A stretch of 64,000 bases of DNA from Staphylococcus carnosus (GCF_900458435.1 NZ_UHCT01000001.1:2108001-2172000); one strand, 5' to 3'; shown: positions 28,778-41,927, numbered from the stretch's first letter. Notes: a model not told the origin generated them from the letters alone. A program made the numbers and translations.

Positions 28778-29776
28778 TTACTTTTTTCTTTTTTTAGGCT
28801 TAAACGGTATTGTACTCGTAAGATCTAATGCTAAATCATAAATCATTTTCGCAAGTATTGTCGTATTATGACGGACACGATTTTTTTCAGAGATGTGTAC
28901 TAAGTTTTCATCTGTTAAAGGTGTGATACCTTCCGCTTCAAGCTCTTCTTTATGATACTTAACAGGTTCAGCATGCTCTTTACGATAGTTTTCCAAGATT
29001 TGCTCACTATAATCTTCGTTTCCGCAGCAAATCACATAATCAATAAAGTCTGTTCCCATATGGCGATTCAATGCATGTACGTGATCCATAACATCAAAGT
29101 CATCTGTTTCGCCATGTTGTGTCATTACATTAGATACATAAACTTTAGGTGCATGACTCTGCTGTATCGCTTTTCCGATACCTGGTACGCATAAATTTGA
29201 AAGTACACTTGTATAAAGTGAACCTGGGCCTAGAACAATTAAATCAGCATGTTCCAGTGCGTCAACCGCTTCTTCCATTGGTTGTACATCTGCAGGTTCA
29301 ATAAATACACGTTTGATCTTTTTTTGACGCTTAGGAATGCTTGATTCACCATAAACAATTTCCCCATCTTCCATTTCAGCATTGAGTCGAATGCTTGAAT
29401 TTGTAGAAGGTATAACACGTCCTTTAATATTTAGTATTTTGCTCAATTCTTTGACCGCATGTCCAAAGTCATCTGTAATATTTGTCATTGCTGCGATTAA
29501 TAAATTGCCTAAAGAATGTCCTTCTACTTGATTATCTTGAAAACGATATTGGAACAGTTCTTTTAAAGTCGGCTCAGTATCACTTAATGCTGCAATGACG
29601 TTTCTGATATCTCCAGGGGCTGGAATATCCATCTCATTGCGTATTTTACCTGTACTGCCACCATCATCTGCTACAGTTACAATTGCAGTAATGTCTATCG
29701 GGTAATCTTTCAGACCACGTGCCAAGACAGAAAGTCCTGTGCCGCCCCCGATTAATACGATTTTAACTTTTTTCAT
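28778..29776 (-). CDS. yvcK: YvcK/CofD-like gluconeogenesis factor
   Basis: 332 residues with the [14 protein letters not shown] start and [23 protein letters not shown] and the [12 protein letters not shown] region of the YvcK/CofD family. Binds UDP-sugars and in Bacillus is needed for growth on gluconeogenic carbon and for normal cell shape. Start at [14 protein letters not shown] (29776), which overlaps the rapZ end by 14 bases; the ORF opens further upstream to 29833 but inside rapZ. Confidence 0.94.
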   Translation of the reverse strand: MKKVKIVLIGGGTGLSVLARGLKDYPIDITAIVTVADDGGSTGKIRNEMDIPAPGDIRNVIAALSDTEPTLKELFQYRFQDNQVEGHSLGNLLIAAMTNITDDFGHAVKELSKILNIKGRVIPSTNSSIRLNAEMEDGEIVYGESSIPKRQKKIKRVFIEPADVQPMEEAVDALEHADLIVLGPGSLYTSVLSNLCVPGIGKAIQQSHAPKVYVSNVMTQHGETDDFDVMDHVHALNRHMGTDFIDYVICCGNEDYSEQILENYRKEHAEPVKYHKEELEAEGITPLTDENLVHISEKNRVRHNTTILAKMIYDLALDLTSTIPFKPKKRKK

Positions 29777-30686
29777 TCTCCACGCCACTTTCAATATGTG
29801 CATCTCTATGATGGACATACACATTATAGTCATAACTTTCGTTTAAATCCTCAGCAAGACGTTTGGCTAATGCGACTGAACGGTGTTGTCCGCCTGTACA
29901 GCCGATTGCGATGACCAATTGGGTCTTGCCTTCTTTTTTATATCCCGGAATCATAAACTTCAATAAATCTAACAACTTATCATAGAAAATAGCTGTCTCT
30001 TGCCATTTCATGACATATTGATACACTTCATCATCTACACCAGTCAATGGTCTGAGTGCTTCGACATAAAATGGGTTGGGCAAGAAGCGGACATCAAATA
30101 CTAAATCTGCATCTTGTTGAATACCATGTTTAAAACCAAAACTTGTGACACTGATACTGAAAGTTTCAATATCATTTCTATTAAACAAATGATTGATTTG
30201 AGCACGTAATTCTTTTGGTTTAAGTACTGTTGTATCAATCACATAATTCGCAATACTGCGGATTTCTGTTAATGAATTTCTTTCTTCCTCGATAGCATCA
30301 ATTAATGAACGTTGCCCATTATCATTTAATGGATGCGCACGACGTGTCTCTTTATATCTGGAAATGAGTTTGGCTTCACTTGCTTCTACAAACATAACGT
30401 CTACAATCACACGGTTTTGACTGCGAAGTAAATCCACTTCTTTAACTAAGGATTTGAAAAATTCTTGTCCGCGTAAGTCAATTGCAATTGCTACTTTTCT
30501 TAATGACGGATTACCTTGTTCCATCAATTCTACAAATTTAGGGAGTAAAATAGGCGGTAAATTATCTACACAAAAATACCCTAAATCCTCCAAATTTTGC
30601 AAAACCAAAGATTTCCCTGCGCCTGACATACCTGTAACCACTAATAATTCACTTTTACTTACGATTTCATTTTCTTCATGTTGCAT
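29763..30686 (-). CDS. rapZ: RapZ/YvcJ-type nucleotide-binding protein
   Basis: 307 residues, P-loop ATPase/GTPase. Walker A GMSGAGKS at 19-26, DNLPP, DLRG, and the C-terminal RNA/small-molecule domain block [17 protein letters not shown] followed by [10 protein letters not shown]. coli RapZ is an RNase adaptor; Bacillus YvcJ affects competence. Start placed at MQHEEN (30686), which gives the usual length. An ATG at 30716 with GAGG is possible, but a TATAAT just upstream of it would make it nearly leaderless. Confidence 0.93.
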   Translation of the reverse strand: MQHEENEIVSKSELLVVTGMSGAGKSLVLQNLEDLGYFCVDNLPPILLPKFVELMEQGNPSLRKVAIAIDLRGQEFFKSLVKEVDLLRSQNRVIVDVMFVEASEAKLISRYKETRRAHPLNDNGQRSLIDAIEEERNSLTEIRSIANYVIDTTVLKPKELRAQINHLFNRNDIETFSISVTSFGFKHGIQQDADLVFDVRFLPNPFYVEALRPLTGVDDEVYQYVMKWQETAIFYDKLLDLLKFMIPGYKKEGKTQLVIAIGCTGGQHRSVALAKRLAEDLNESYDYNVYVHHRDAHIESGVENEKS

Positions 30687-30785
30687 TTTGCCACCATCCT
30701 GTTTAAATTCGCTCATAATATCCTCATTATACTCAATACTATCACATTAACTTCCTGGATTGGCATTGCAAATGCAGAATATGTA

Positions 30786-30838
30786 AAAAGGTTTGAATAA
30801 AACACGAAAAATTTACAATCATGTAATACTCAAACCTT
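30786..30838 (-). terminator. trxB terminator
   Basis: AAGGTTTGA and TCAAACCTT pair with an inner TTACATGATTGTAA hairpin, followed by TTTTTACAT on the minus strand. Confidence 0.75.
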
Positions 30839-30854
30839 CTCTGTTTTTTTTTAA

Positions 30855-31820
<966 letters not shown>

Positions 31821-31917
31821 CTATTTTCATATCATCATGTATTATATTATATCGTTGACTCTAAATATAACGATTTGCTCAAAGTTAAAATTAAACAAAT
31901 AATTATATTGTCATTTT

Positions 31918-33357
31918 TTAAACTTCTAACAGTATGTCGATCGATTTATTCAATCGATAAGTTGAAATATCAAACCATTCTGCTGCTTGTTTTTTAGTCA
32001 CCTTTTGTTGAGACTGTTGGAAAAACAAATAAACAAATGCTGCAACATAGCCCTCAACATGTTCCAAATCATATCCACCTGCGATAATACCTTCCGCCCG
32101 ATCAATCCATGCTATAAAAAGATTATGGTAATGACGCAATGTTTCATTCTCATATAATGCTAACATGCCGCGGTGAATGAAATCTAATTTAACTAGTTTC
32201 AACTCTTTAATGAGATAAGTCAGATACAATTTTTCATATTCATCCATCGTTTCTAACACAGACCATACTTCTTCAGTAATCATTAATTCTTTGCCGTTGA
32301 CTTGATTCAACAGGAAGATTCCATAAATGCGTGCATGATTATCTTCACTTGTAAGTAATGGCATAATATTAGATCGGAAGAAATTATCGTTTTCTGAAAT
32401 GACCCATGGAGGATAACCCGGATTACCATTTGCCATTTCCCTAAGTTTATTCCAAAATTGCATACTTTCTTCTTTATTTCCGAGGAAATAATAGTTATAA
32501 CTGAGTGCGTGAAAAAGCTGTAAAGAAATAAATTTCCCTTTTTTATATAAAGGGAAGAGTAATTTCTGAGATGCTTCATATTTTTTTAGGTAACTTAATA
32601 CTATACCTAACTTAAACGTTTCATCGTCGTTCATTGGCACTACTTTGGATAAGGATTGCAAGTAATTGGGATATGCTTTGTCTTTTGTATTATAAAGCAG
32701 CAGTATATAGTGGCATAACGCGTGTACATCTGTCTGATTTTCTTTCAGCAATTGCTTCAACATAGAACGCGCCTGGTCATAATCTCCTAAATATAAATAG
32801 CTCATGGCTAAGAGGTTACGAATACTATGATGCGCACGTACTTTCATTTCTTGTCTCAAAATGTAATCTCGTGCATCTTCTAACCTTCCTTGAGAAAAGA
32901 GGTGTTGAAAAATCATTTGAACTGCAAATGCTTGGCTTTCTTTTTCTAATTTGTCTAAATCATCATAGACAACTTCAAACATTCCTTCTAGTTCAGAACG
33001 ATATGCTTCATCATCTGATTCCAACACATAATTCATGCCGAAGCAAAACGCTTTATTAGGATCATTTAATGAGATATAAAGCTGGCTTAATTGGTAGTAT
33101 GCATCTGCCAAGTGTTCTCCTTTGGCAATATAATCATAATAATAATCTGCAACATTACCGCCTCGGCCTATTTCTTTTAAAGCTTCTGTATAATCTATGA
33201 GTAATTCAAAGTCAGAAGGTGACAATTCAAAGGCTTTATGATAGTATTCTGCTGCTTTATGATAATCTTTTTGTTTCGCTTTAGATTCTGCAACTCTTTT
33301 GAAAAAAGCAGCATCTCTCTGCATAGGTATGACATTTTTATGTTCATTTTGTGCCAT
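31918..33357 (-). CDS. TPR-repeat protein (YvcD-like)
   Basis: 479 residues, soluble. Tetratricopeptide-type helical repeats run through most of the chain; the clearest start at about 18 (AKQKDYHKAAEYYHKAFELSPSD) and near 190 (MSYLYLGDYDQARSMLKQLLKE). The C-terminus has a short helix-turn-helix-like end (VTKKQAAEWFDISTYRLNKSID). Position before trxB matches yvcD in Bacillus. Likely a protein-interaction scaffold; partner unknown. Confidence 0.85.
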   Translation of the reverse strand: MAQNEHKNVIPMQRDAAFFKRVAESKAKQKDYHKAAEYYHKAFELSPSDFELLIDYTEALKEIGRGGNVADYYYDYIAKGEHLADAYYQLSQLYISLNDPNKAFCFGMNYVLESDDEAYRSELEGMFEVVYDDLDKLEKESQAFAVQMIFQHLFSQGRLEDARDYILRQEMKVRAHHSIRNLLAMSYLYLGDYDQARSMLKQLLKENQTDVHALCHYILLLYNTKDKAYPNYLQSLSKVVPMNDDETFKLGIVLSYLKKYEASQKLLFPLYKKGKFISLQLFHALSYNYYFLGNKEESMQFWNKLREMANGNPGYPPWVISENDNFFRSNIMPLLTSEDNHARIYGIFLLNQVNGKELMITEEVWSVLETMDEYEKLYLTYLIKELKLVKLDFIHRGMLALYENETLRHYHNLFIAWIDRAEGIIAGGYDLEHVEGYVAAFVYLFFQQSQQKVTKKQAAEWFDISTYRLNKSIDILLEV

Positions 33358-33377
33358 GTATTGCCCCTCCTTTCTAA

Positions 33378-33860
33378 CTATTTGCGTATTTGTATTGGAT
33401 TGCCGAATGCTAAGGCATTGTCAGGGATATCTTTACTAACAACTGTCCCTGCGCCTACACGAACGTTTTTACCTATCGTTACACCCGGTAATATTGTTGT
33501 ATTAGCTCCTATTAATGTGTTACTTCCGATAAACACTTCGCCGATACGATATTCTGTGACTAAAAATTCATGAGTCAATATTGTTGTATTATACCCTATC
33601 ACACAATTGTCGCCAATATGAATTAATTCAGGATACAATACATCCGGCATTACTTTATATGCAAAAGAAGTTTTTTGACCGATTTCCATTCCTAAACAAG
33701 CACGGTAAATCCATCGTTTCAAAGGTAACGATGGAATAAACCGTGCAATCTCAATTAATATCGTTTGTTTTAACACTTTAGGAAATCGAATAATTTTATA
33801 CATATGCCATAACGGATTCGTGTGAGGGAAATGATTTACAACTTTCTTATATTGTCTCAT
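33378..33860 (-). CDS. Left-handed beta-helix acyltransferase (YvoF-like)
   Basis: 160 residues. An N-terminal helical part is followed by hexapeptide-repeat turns ([48 protein letters not shown]) and the closing [11 protein letters not shown], typical of maltose/chloramphenicol O-acetyltransferase relatives. The acceptor is unknown. 14 bases after lgt in the hprK-lgt cluster, as yvoF in Bacillus, so a link to cell-envelope metabolism is plausible. Confidence 0.88.
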   Translation of the reverse strand: MRQYKKVVNHFPHTNPLWHMYKIIRFPKVLKQTILIEIARFIPSLPLKRWIYRACLGMEIGQKTSFAYKVMPDVLYPELIHIGDNCVIGYNTTILTHEFLVTEYRIGEVFIGSNTLIGANTTILPGVTIGKNVRVGAGTVVSKDIPDNALAFGNPIQIRK

Positions 33861-33874
33861 GTCATCACTCTTTT

Positions 33875-34702
33875 CTATTTAGGCCAAGGGAGTGCCTTGA
33901 CATCTTTATACTTTGGAGGTTGATATTTGAAACGGCGATAAATAATCATTGCAATACCGATTAATATCAAGAGAATCGATACAAGTTGAGCGACACGGAT
34001 GTTGCTTGTTAACATCAGACTATCCGTACGCAGTCCTTCAACAAAGAATCTGCCGATTGAATACCAGATAAGATAAGTAAAGAACGTTTCTCCAATTCGT
34101 AAATGCTTACGTAAAAATAATAAAAGTGCAAAACCTAGGACATCCCAAATTGACTCATAAAGGAAAGTCGGTTGATAATATCTGCCGTCAATATACATAT
34201 TATTAATAATGAATTCTGGAATATGCATGTTTTCTAACACACTTTTAGCAACAGGGCCGCCATGTGCTTCGTGATTCATGAAATTCCCCCATCGACCGAT
34301 ACCTTGCGCTAAGATAATGCTCGGTGCAATAATATCTCCGACTTGAAGGGGGTTATGATTGTTGCGTCTGCAAATTATTACCCCGGTAATAAATCCACCA
34401 ATTAAACCACCGTGAATAGCAATACCACCATGCCAAATCATCGGTATTTCTGCAGGATTAGCTGCATAATAAGGCCATTGGAAAATAACAAAATAAATGC
34501 GTGCAGTAATAAAACCAAAGATAGCACTCCAGAAAATAATATCTACGAGTGCGTCTTTATGTAATCCTGCTCTTTTAGCGCCTTCTTGTGCTATAAAGTA
34601 ACCTAATAAAATACCTGCAGCAATAATAATTCCATACCAGTGTACTTCAATAGGTCCTAATTGAAAGGCTACAGGATCAATGTAAGCCAAATTCGAAATC
34701 AT
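33875..34702 (-). CDS. lgt: Prolipoprotein diacylglyceryl transferase
   Basis: 275 residues, seven membrane spans. Transfers diacylglycerol from phosphatidylglycerol to the lipobox cysteine. Signature [15 protein letters not shown] near 137-151, [13 protein letters not shown] (about 90-102) and [11 protein letters not shown] near 221-231. It would modify the three lipoproteins encoded in this window. Overlaps the hprK stop by 4 bases (ATGA), so translationally coupled. Confidence 0.97.
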
Positions 34703-35640
34703 GACTCGTTCTCCTCTTTATGTTCATTTTTTCGTAGAATTTCAGCATTCAAACGTTCATTAAACTCTTCAGCTGTGTTAATTCCCATAATGTTCAAGCG
34801 ATAGTTCATTGCAGCAACTTCAATAATCACTGCGACGTTTCTGCCTGGACGAACTGGAATTGTTTTTTTCGTAATTTCTGTATCTAAAATTCGTAATGTT
34901 TCTTCATTCAGACCAACGCGATCATATAATTTATTTTTATCCCAATTCTCAAGATTAATGTTTAAACCGATTTTCTTCTCAGTCAAGATAGAACCAGCAC
35001 CAAACAAGGTCATCACATTAATAATGCCTAAACCGCGAATTTCTAATAAATGTTCAATTAATTTAGGCGGTTTACCTATTAGTTCATCTTTAGTAATTTC
35101 ACGAATTTCTACATTATCATCTGCGACAAGACGATGGCCGCGTTTTACTAATTCTAATGCTGTTTCACTTTTACCAATACCAGAATCGCCTGTAATTAAA
35201 ACACCTACGCCATACACATCGACTAATACACCATGTAATGATGTTGTCTTAGCCAGTTCGTGTTCTAAATAAGTTGTCAAACGACTCATTAAACTAGTTG
35301 TCGCATCTTTAGATGTCAATAACGGCGTACCTAATTCTTTTGCTGCCACAACCAATTCTTCAGGCGGTTCAATATCACGCGTTACGATTATCGCTGGAGT
35401 ATCTGGTCGACATAACTTGCGCAATCTGCCATGACGTTCTTCATCAGGAAGCAGATTATAGAAAGAAAGTTCCGTTGTACCTAATAGTTGGATACGATCT
35501 GACGCGTAGTGAGAGAAGTAACCTGCCATCTCTAAACCTGGTCTAGAAATATCTGTATTATGTATAGGTCGGTCTAATCCTTCTTCGCCTGCAACAAGTT
35601 GCAAATTAAATTTATTAACGAGTGCTCTTGCAGTTAACAT
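34699..35640 (-). CDS. hprK: HPr kinase/phosphorylase
   Basis: 313 residues. Phosphorylates HPr on Ser46 when fructose-1,6-bisphosphate is high and reverses it otherwise, driving CcpA-dependent catabolite control. N-terminal DRTGG-like domain (1-128). Catalytic domain has His136, Walker [10 protein letters not shown] (151-159), ADDNVE, and the HprK signature [10 protein letters not shown] (200-209). First gene of the hprK-lgt-yvoF cluster. ATG start at 35640. Confidence 0.97.
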
Positions 35641-35807
35641 AATTTCACCTCAATCCTCAATTTCCTTTATTTCTCTTATCTCTATCATATCAAAAAAGTA
35701 TGTCTAGACGTTATTTGTTTGATAAATATCACTTGATACATTCTATCACTTTTTGACTTTGTTCAAAAATTTATTCTCTTTCATTGAATGAAAACATTCT
35801 ATGTATG

Positions 35808-35843
35808 TAAAAAAGACATTTTGCATTCACAAAATGTCTTTTT
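35808..35843 (-). terminator. uvrBA terminator
   Basis: AAAAAGACATTTT / AAAATGTCTTTTT around GCATTCAC, just after the uvrA stop. Confidence 0.9.
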
Positions 35844-35851
35844 CTAGTCTC

Positions 35852-38695
35852 TTATTTTGTTTCAACTGCTTTATCACGTTCTAATACTTTTTTAAGGTAT
35901 TTACCAGTATAAGAATCTGGTGCTTCAGCAATTTCTTCAGGTGTTCCTGTCGCAACAATAGTACCTCCGCCATCGCCGCCTTCAGGTCCTAAATCAATAA
36001 TATAATCAGCTGTTTTAATAACATCTAAATTATGTTCAATAATGACTACTGTATCTCCGTTTTCTACAATTCGATCCAACACTTTTAATAATCGGCTGAT
36101 ATCATCCACATGCAAACCTGTTGTCGGTTCGTCCAGGATATAAATTGAACGGCCAGTTGAACGTTTATGCAATTCAGATGCTAATTTCACACGTTGTGCT
36201 TCTCCGCCAGATAATGTCGTTGCAGGTTGTCCTAATTTCACATAACCTAAACCTACATCAACTAATGTTTGTAATTTACGTTTGATTTTAGGAATGTTTT
36301 CAAAGAAATGCGTAGCTTCTTCAGCAGTCATATCTAATACGTCTGCAATGTTTTTACCTTTATATGTCACTTCTAAAGTTTCACGATTATAACGTTTGCC
36401 GCCACATACTTCACAAGGTACATAAACATCTGGTAAAAAGTGCATTTCTATTTTGATAATCCCGTCACCTTTACAAGCTTCACAACGTCCGCCTTTCACA
36501 TTAAAACTAAAACGTCCTTTTTGATAACCGCGGATTTTTGCTTCATTTGTTTGTGCAAACACATCACGAATGTCATCAAATACGCCTGTATAAGTTGCTG
36601 GGTTTGAACGCGGTGTTCTGCCGATTGGAGATTGGTCAATATCAATGACTTTGTCTAATTGATCAATACCTTCAATTTCATCTACTTTACCAGGTCTTAC
36701 TTTTGAATGATTGATTTTTTGCGCAAGTGTTTTATATAACACTTCGTTCACTAATGAACTTTTACCTGAACCTGAAACACCTGTAACTACAGTCATTGTA
36801 GATAATGGGAAATCTACATCTACATCTTTCAAGTTGTTGCTTTTAGCCCCTCTGACTTTCAATCTGCGGTCAGTTGCTGGGCGTCTATATTCTGGTACTT
36901 CGATACGTTTTTTACCGCTCAAGTATTGACCGGTTAATGATTTCTTATTACGCATGACTTGTTTTGGTGTACCGCTTGCTACGATTTCTCCACCATGCTC
37001 ACCAGCTCCCGGACCCACATCAACCAAGTAATCCGCTTCTCTCATTGTGTCATCATCATGTTCTACTACAATCAATGTATTTCCTAAATCACGCATTTCT
37101 TTCAACGTTTCAATTAAGCGGTCATTATCTCGCTGATGAAGTCCAATTGAAGGTTCATCCAATACATAGAGGACACCTGATAATCTCGAACCAATTTGAG
37201 TCGCTAGACGAATACGTTGTGCTTCTCCGCCGGATAAAGTTCCTGATGAACGGTTTAATGTCAGATAATCCAAGCCAACATTATTTAAAAAGTATAGTCT
37301 TGAAATAATTTCTTTTAAAATTAAATCTGCAATTTTGCGATCTTGCTCTGATAAATCAATATTTTCAAAGAAATCCAAAGCTTCTTTAATTGAATACTCA
37401 ACCACTTCACCGATATTAAGACCTGATACATAAACTGATAACGCTTCTTTGCTCAAACGTTTACCATGACATGTTTCACAAGGAAGTTCTGTCATATATT
37501 TACGCATCACTTCACGAACATATTCCGATGGCGATTCATGGAAACGTCTTTCGATATTTGGAATGACACCTTCAAACGGCATTGTGCGTGTCCGTTTTTG
37601 TCCATTACGAGATTCAAAAGTGAATTTGATTTCTTTATCTTTAGAACCATATAAAATAATATCTTTTTGTCGATCAGTTAATTTCTTGAAAGGTTTATCC
37701 ATTTTAATTTTATAAACTTCACAAACACGTTTTAAAAGAGTCGGATAAAAATCTGAACTCTTTGGTTCCCATGGAACAATAGCACCTTCTTCAAGTGTTT
37801 TATCTTGATCAGGTACAATTAAATCAATATCTGCAGTTAACTTTTGGCCTAGTCCATCACAATCAGGACATGCGCCGAATGGGCTGTTAAAACTGAACAT
37901 ACGCGGTTCTAATTCACCAATACTGAAACCGCAAATCGGACAGGCATGATTTTCAGAGAACTTCATTTCATCTCCGCCGATAACATCAACAGTTAAATTG
38001 CCTTCTGCTAATTCCAAAGCTGTTTCCATAGAGTCAGCAAGTCTGCCTTCTATACCATCTTTGACAACTAAACGGTCTACAACCACTTCTATTGTATGAT
38101 TTTTATTTTTATCTAAATCCGGTACATCATTAATGTCTAAAATTTCTCCATCAACACGTACACGAACATAACCTTTTTTACTAATATCTTCTAATAATTT
38201 TTCATGTGACCCTTTACGATGATTGACAACAGGTGCCATTAATTGAATTTTAGTTCTTTCTTCCAATTCTAAAGTACGGTCTACCATTTGCTGTACCGTT
38301 TGCGACTCAATTTGAATACCGTGTTCAGGACAATATGCTTTACCTACACGCGTATATAACAAACGAATATAATCATATATTTCCGTTACAGTAGCAACTG
38401 TAGAGCGCGGATTTTTGCTTGTTGTTTTTTGATCAATTGAAATCGCAGGTGACAATCCCTCAATTGTGTCAACATCTGGTTTATCCATTTGCCCTAAAAA
38501 TTGGCGTGCATAGGCACTTAAAGATTCAACATAACGGCGTTGTCCTTCAGCATAGATTGTATCGAACGCTAAGGAAGACTTACCAGAACCTGATAAGCCT
38601 GTCATCACAATTAATTTATTCTTCGGTAATTCTACATCTACATTTTTTAAGTTGTGCGCTCTGGCACCTTTTACAACTATGGATGGTTCTTTCAT
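35852..38695 (-). CDS. uvrA: Excinuclease ABC subunit A
   Basis: 947 residues. Damage sensor of nucleotide excision repair, a dimeric ABC ATPase. Two ATP sites: Walker [10 protein letters not shown] near 33 and GVSGSGKSS near 640, each with an ABC signature ([12 protein letters not shown] and [12 protein letters not shown]). Zinc fingers CPIC...CPDC (about 252-280) and CEAC...CEVC (about 738-764) are complete. Lies 7 bases after uvrB, so one operon. Confidence 0.98.
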   Translation of the reverse strand: MKEPSIVVKGARAHNLKNVDVELPKNKLIVMTGLSGSGKSSLAFDTIYAEGQRRYVESLSAYARQFLGQMDKPDVDTIEGLSPAISIDQKTTSKNPRSTVATVTEIYDYIRLLYTRVGKAYCPEHGIQIESQTVQQMVDRTLELEERTKIQLMAPVVNHRKGSHEKLLEDISKKGYVRVRVDGEILDINDVPDLDKNKNHTIEVVVDRLVVKDGIEGRLADSMETALELAEGNLTVDVIGGDEMKFSENHACPICGFSIGELEPRMFSFNSPFGACPDCDGLGQKLTADIDLIVPDQDKTLEEGAIVPWEPKSSDFYPTLLKRVCEVYKIKMDKPFKKLTDRQKDIILYGSKDKEIKFTFESRNGQKRTRTMPFEGVIPNIERRFHESPSEYVREVMRKYMTELPCETCHGKRLSKEALSVYVSGLNIGEVVEYSIKEALDFFENIDLSEQDRKIADLILKEIISRLYFLNNVGLDYLTLNRSSGTLSGGEAQRIRLATQIGSRLSGVLYVLDEPSIGLHQRDNDRLIETLKEMRDLGNTLIVVEHDDDTMREADYLVDVGPGAGEHGGEIVASGTPKQVMRNKKSLTGQYLSGKKRIEVPEYRRPATDRRLKVRGAKSNNLKDVDVDFPLSTMTVVTGVSGSGKSSLVNEVLYKTLAQKINHSKVRPGKVDEIEGIDQLDKVIDIDQSPIGRTPRSNPATYTGVFDDIRDVFAQTNEAKIRGYQKGRFSFNVKGGRCEACKGDGIIKIEMHFLPDVYVPCEVCGGKRYNRETLEVTYKGKNIADVLDMTAEEATHFFENIPKIKRKLQTLVDVGLGYVKLGQPATTLSGGEAQRVKLASELHKRSTGRSIYILDEPTTGLHVDDISRLLKVLDRIVENGDTVVIIEHNLDVIKTADYIIDLGPEGGDGGGTIVATGTPEEIAEAPDSYTGKYLKKVLERDKAVETK

Positions 38696-38702
38696 CTAGA
38701 TA

Positions 38703-40685
38703 TCACCCTTCTGCCTTTAATTCGAATAACATATCTCTTAATTCCGTTGCTCTTTCAAAGTCTAAATCTTTAGCTGCTTTTTTCATTTCTTTTTCTATAT
38801 TGGCAATTGTTTTTTCTCGTTCTTTTTTCGTAAGTTTTTTAGGAACCACTTTTTGATCTTTTTCATTTTCTTCTTTTGTTTCAACTGTTGCGCTGATAAC
38901 ATCATGAATTTTCTTATGAATCGTTTGCGGTGTAATACCATGTTCTTCGTTATATTCATTTTGGATTTTACGACGGCGTTCTGTTTCATCAATCGCAAAT
39001 TTCATAGAATCTGTGATTTTATCTGCGTACATAATAACTTCACCATGTTCATTACGTGCAGCACGACCTATAGTTTGTACAAGTGAACGTTCAGAACGTA
39101 AAAATCCTTCTTTATCAGCATCTAAAATAACTACAAGAGATACTTCTGGTATATCGATACCCTCTCTTAACAAGTTGATTCCGACTACAGCATCATAAGT
39201 GCCCATTCTTAAATCTCGAATAATTTCAATTCGTTCTAGTGTCTTGATTTCAGAATGCAGATAGTTGACTTTGATACCAGCTTCTTTTAAATAAGTTGTT
39301 AAATCTTCACTCATTTTTTTCGTTAAAGTTGTAATTAATACACGTTCATTTTTATCTACTCTATCTTGAATTTCACTTAATAAATCATCAATTTGATTTT
39401 TTGTAGGTCTTACATCAATTTTAGGATCTAACAAGCCAGTTGGTCGAATAATTTGTTCAGTCATTTCATCTGTGTGTTCTAATTCATATGGACCTGGCGT
39501 TGCTGAAACATAAACCAATTGTTTAGCTTTTTCTTCAAACTCTTCAAATGTTAAAGGTCTGTTATCAATCGCACTTGGTAAACGGAATCCATGATCAATC
39601 AACACTTGTTTACGTGCTCTATCACCGTTATACATTCCTCTGATTTGAGGTAAAGTAACATGGGATTCATCGACCATTACAAGCCAATCATCACCGAAAT
39701 AATCTAACAACGTATATGGCGTTGAACCAATCGGACGCAATGTTAAATGGACAGAATAGTTCTCAATACCTGAACAAAAGCCCATTTCTCTCATCATTTC
39801 CAAATCATAGTTCGTACGTTGCTCTAATCTTTGCGCTTCTAACAATTTATTTTCAGAACGTAACTCTTTTAAACGCTCTTCTAACTCTTTTTCAATTCTT
39901 TCAATAGCAAGTTTTAATTTTTCATCCCGTGTTACATAGTGAGATGCCGGGAAGATTGAAAAATGTTCACGTTGTCTCAACACTTCGCCAGTTAAATAAT
40001 TCACTTCACTGATTCTATCAATTTCATCACCGAAAAATTCCACACGAATACAAATTTCCTCGCGTGAAGCTGGGAATACTTCAACAACATCTCCGCGCAC
40101 TCTGAACGTACCACGTTTAAAATCAATATCATTTCTTGTATATTGAATATCAACCAAGTCTCTTAAAAATTGGCTGCGATCCATTTCCATGCCTTCTCTG
40201 ATATTCACAACTAAATCACTATATTCTTCCGGATTCCCTAAACCGAAGATCGAGCTGACACTGGCAACGATAATTACATCATCACGTTCAAATAATGAAC
40301 TTGTTGCTGAGTGGCGCAATTGGTCAATTTCATCATTAATCGTTGCATCTTTTTCTATAAAAGTATCAGTCGAAGGAACATAAGCTTCTGGTTGATAATA
40401 ATCATAGAAGCTGACAAAGTATTCTACTCTGTTTTCAGGAAACAACTCTTTGAATTCATTATATAATTGACCGGCAAGTGTCTTGTTATGTGCAATTACA
40501 AGTGTCGGTTTACCTACTTCTTTAATTACGTTGCTCATTGTGAACGTTTTACCTGTTCCTGTTGCCCCTAATAATGTTTGATGACGTTTACCTGCTTTTA
40601 TACCCTCTGTCAATTCTTTAATTGCTGCAGGCTGATCGCCTTGAGGTTCATAATCAGAGACAATTTTAAATGGATGATGTTCCAT
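38703..40685 (-). CDS. uvrB: Excinuclease ABC subunit B
   Basis: 660 residues, helicase-like DNA-loading subunit of nucleotide excision repair. Walker [13 protein letters not shown] (about 38-49), the beta-hairpin region [16 protein letters not shown] box ([10 protein letters not shown]), motif [11 protein letters not shown] and the C-terminal UVR domain (from about 620) that recruits UvrC. A LexA box and promoter lie about 240 bases upstream. Confidence 0.98.
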   Translation of the reverse strand: MEHHPFKIVSDYEPQGDQPAAIKELTEGIKAGKRHQTLLGATGTGKTFTMSNVIKEVGKPTLVIAHNKTLAGQLYNEFKELFPENRVEYFVSFYDYYQPEAYVPSTDTFIEKDATINDEIDQLRHSATSSLFERDDVIIVASVSSIFGLGNPEEYSDLVVNIREGMEMDRSQFLRDLVDIQYTRNDIDFKRGTFRVRGDVVEVFPASREEICIRVEFFGDEIDRISEVNYLTGEVLRQREHFSIFPASHYVTRDEKLKLAIERIEKELEERLKELRSENKLLEAQRLEQRTNYDLEMMREMGFCSGIENYSVHLTLRPIGSTPYTLLDYFGDDWLVMVDESHVTLPQIRGMYNGDRARKQVLIDHGFRLPSAIDNRPLTFEEFEEKAKQLVYVSATPGPYELEHTDEMTEQIIRPTGLLDPKIDVRPTKNQIDDLLSEIQDRVDKNERVLITTLTKKMSEDLTTYLKEAGIKVNYLHSEIKTLERIEIIRDLRMGTYDAVVGINLLREGIDIPEVSLVVILDADKEGFLRSERSLVQTIGRAARNEHGEVIMYADKITDSMKFAIDETERRRKIQNEYNEEHGITPQTIHKKIHDVISATVETKEENEKDQKVVPKKLTKKEREKTIANIEKEMKKAAKDLDFERATELRDMLFELKAEG

Positions 40686-40935
40686 ACAAGTGGCAACCTC
40701 CTTCTATTTCTAAATCATTTCTTCATTTATAACAATGCATTAAAACACAAATCGGCTGAGACATACGTTTTGCCTCAACCTTCTTTTAATAGTTGAGAAT
40801 TGCTTTACTCATATCTTGCAATACTCATTTATGCATTTAAATTAACCCTATTTACTATGCTATATATTCTCATTTTGGCTTTATCTCAAACTTTCAATAT
40901 CACTATATATTCTAACAGATTTGTCAAAAAAGGTA

Positions 40936-40949
40936 CAAACATCTGTTCG
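40936..40949. promoter_or_regulatory. LexA (SOS) box upstream of uvrBA
   Basis: CGAACAGATGTTTG on the minus strand fits the Gram-positive LexA consensus CGAAC-N4-GTTCG with one mismatch. It sits 8 bases upstream of a TTGACA -35, so SOS induction of uvrBA is expected. Confidence 0.75.
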
Positions 40950-40975
40950 CAGTCACAAAAGTTTTTAAAAGACGA

Positions 40976-41004
40976 AAAAAGCACTTGTCGACATATGACA
41001 AGCA
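40976..41004 (-). terminator. csbA terminator
   Basis: GCTTGTC and GACAAGTGC pair around ATATGTC and run into TTTTTTCG on the minus strand. Confidence 0.8.
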
Positions 41005-41033
41005 CCCTCATTTCATATTCTATATTTTTTTAT

Positions 41034-41279
41034 TTAACGATCTTCATCTTCATGCTGTTTATGGAGATTTAATTGATCAACTATAACAAATCCTGCTAAA
41101 AGCGAAACCACATCTATGAAAATAATCCATTCACTATGGAAAAATCCTTTATATATGGAGCCGCCGATAAGCGTTAACGTTACAATTGCTCCTACCCATT
41201 TATTCTTAGTTACAACGCTGAACAAAACCACTAGAATACACGGGAAAAATGAAGCACAAAGATACCAAACGAGAACCAT
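41034..41279 (-). CDS. csbA: CsbA-like small membrane protein
   Basis: 81 residues with two or three membrane spans and a charged C-terminal tail (LHKQHEDEDR). FFPCILVVLFSVVTKNKWVG and FIDVVSLLAGF match the CsbA/DUF2198 pattern. In Bacillus csbA is a sigma-B-dependent gene next to uvrB-uvrA, the same location as here. Function unknown. Six bases after the HD-domain gene, so likely cotranscribed. Confidence 0.8.
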   Translation of the reverse strand: MVLVWYLCASFFPCILVVLFSVVTKNKWVGAIVTLTLIGGSIYKGFFHSEWIIFIDVVSLLAGFVIVDQLNLHKQHEDEDR

Positions 41280-41285
41280 AAGTTG

Positions 41286-41927
41286 TCACCCATCTCTTTT
41301 ATTTAAAATCGACATCGTTAATTCTCGCAATTCCGATCGTGGGATAAAGTTTTCTGTTAACATTTCCGGAATTACATTTTCAATAAAATCTTGTACAGAT
41401 ACTAAATGATCAAACTGCATAATTGTCTCAAGGGACATCTCATAAATTTCGAAGAACAAATCATCCGGATTACGTTTTTGTATTTCTCCGAACGTTTCAT
41501 AAAGTAAATCGATTTTATCAGCAACAGCAAGAATTTGCCCTTCTAAAGAATCATCTTTCCCTTCTTGCAGTCGTTCTCTATAGACGTCTTGATATTCTGG
41601 AGGAAACTCTTCTCTGATAAAATTATCTACCATTTCTTCTTCTACTTGTGAGAATAACTTCTTCAAATCACGGCTTGCATATTTTACAGGTGTTTTGATA
41701 TCTCCTGTAAACACTTCCGCAAAATCATGGTTTAACGCTTTTTCATATAAGTTTTTCCAGTTAATTTCATTACCATGCGCTTCTTCCACTGTACCTAAAT
41801 ATTGAGCAATTTTAGTGACCTTGAAAGAATGCGCAGCTACATTATGCTCAAAATATTTAAATTTTCCAGGCAAGCGTATTAGCTTTTCTAGATCTGATAG
41901 TCTTTTAAAATATTGATGTACACCCAT
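41286..41927 (-). CDS. HD-domain hydrolase (YfbR-like)
   Basis: 213 residues. Metal-binding His33 (AAHSFKV), His67-Asp68 (LNHDFAEVFTGDIKTP) and a later Asp in ILAVADKIDLLYE form the HD-superfamily site in the arrangement of YfbR-type 5'-deoxynucleotidases. Probably cytosolic nucleotide phosphohydrolase; exact substrate unproven. Upstream gene of a two-gene unit with csbA. Confidence 0.85.
   Translation of the reverse strand: MGVHQYFKRLSDLEKLIRLPGKFKYFEHNVAAHSFKVTKIAQYLGTVEEAHGNEINWKNLYEKALNHDFAEVFTGDIKTPVKYASRDLKKLFSQVEEEMVDNFIREEFPPEYQDVYRERLQEGKDDSLEGQILAVADKIDLLYETFGEIQKRNPDDLFFEIYEMSLETIMQFDHLVSVQDFIENVIPEMLTENFIPRSELRELTMSILNKRDG

Larger units (their letters stand above)
40686..41033. 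other. uvrBA promoter and leader region
   Basis: About 350 bases between csbA and uvrB. From the csbA side: csbA terminator (40976-41004), LexA box (40936-40949), -35 TTGACA (40927-40922 on the minus strand) with an unclear -10, then a roughly 200-nt leader. The leader has an imperfect hairpin at 40754-40780 (GGTTGAG / CTCAGCC). The TTG-start ORF at 40800-41072 on the + strand has no ribosome site and is not considered real. Confidence 0.6.

Noticed and set aside
40800-41072. 90-residue plus-strand ORF
   Set aside because: TTG start without a ribosome site. It runs through the uvrBA promoter, LexA box and csbA terminator.
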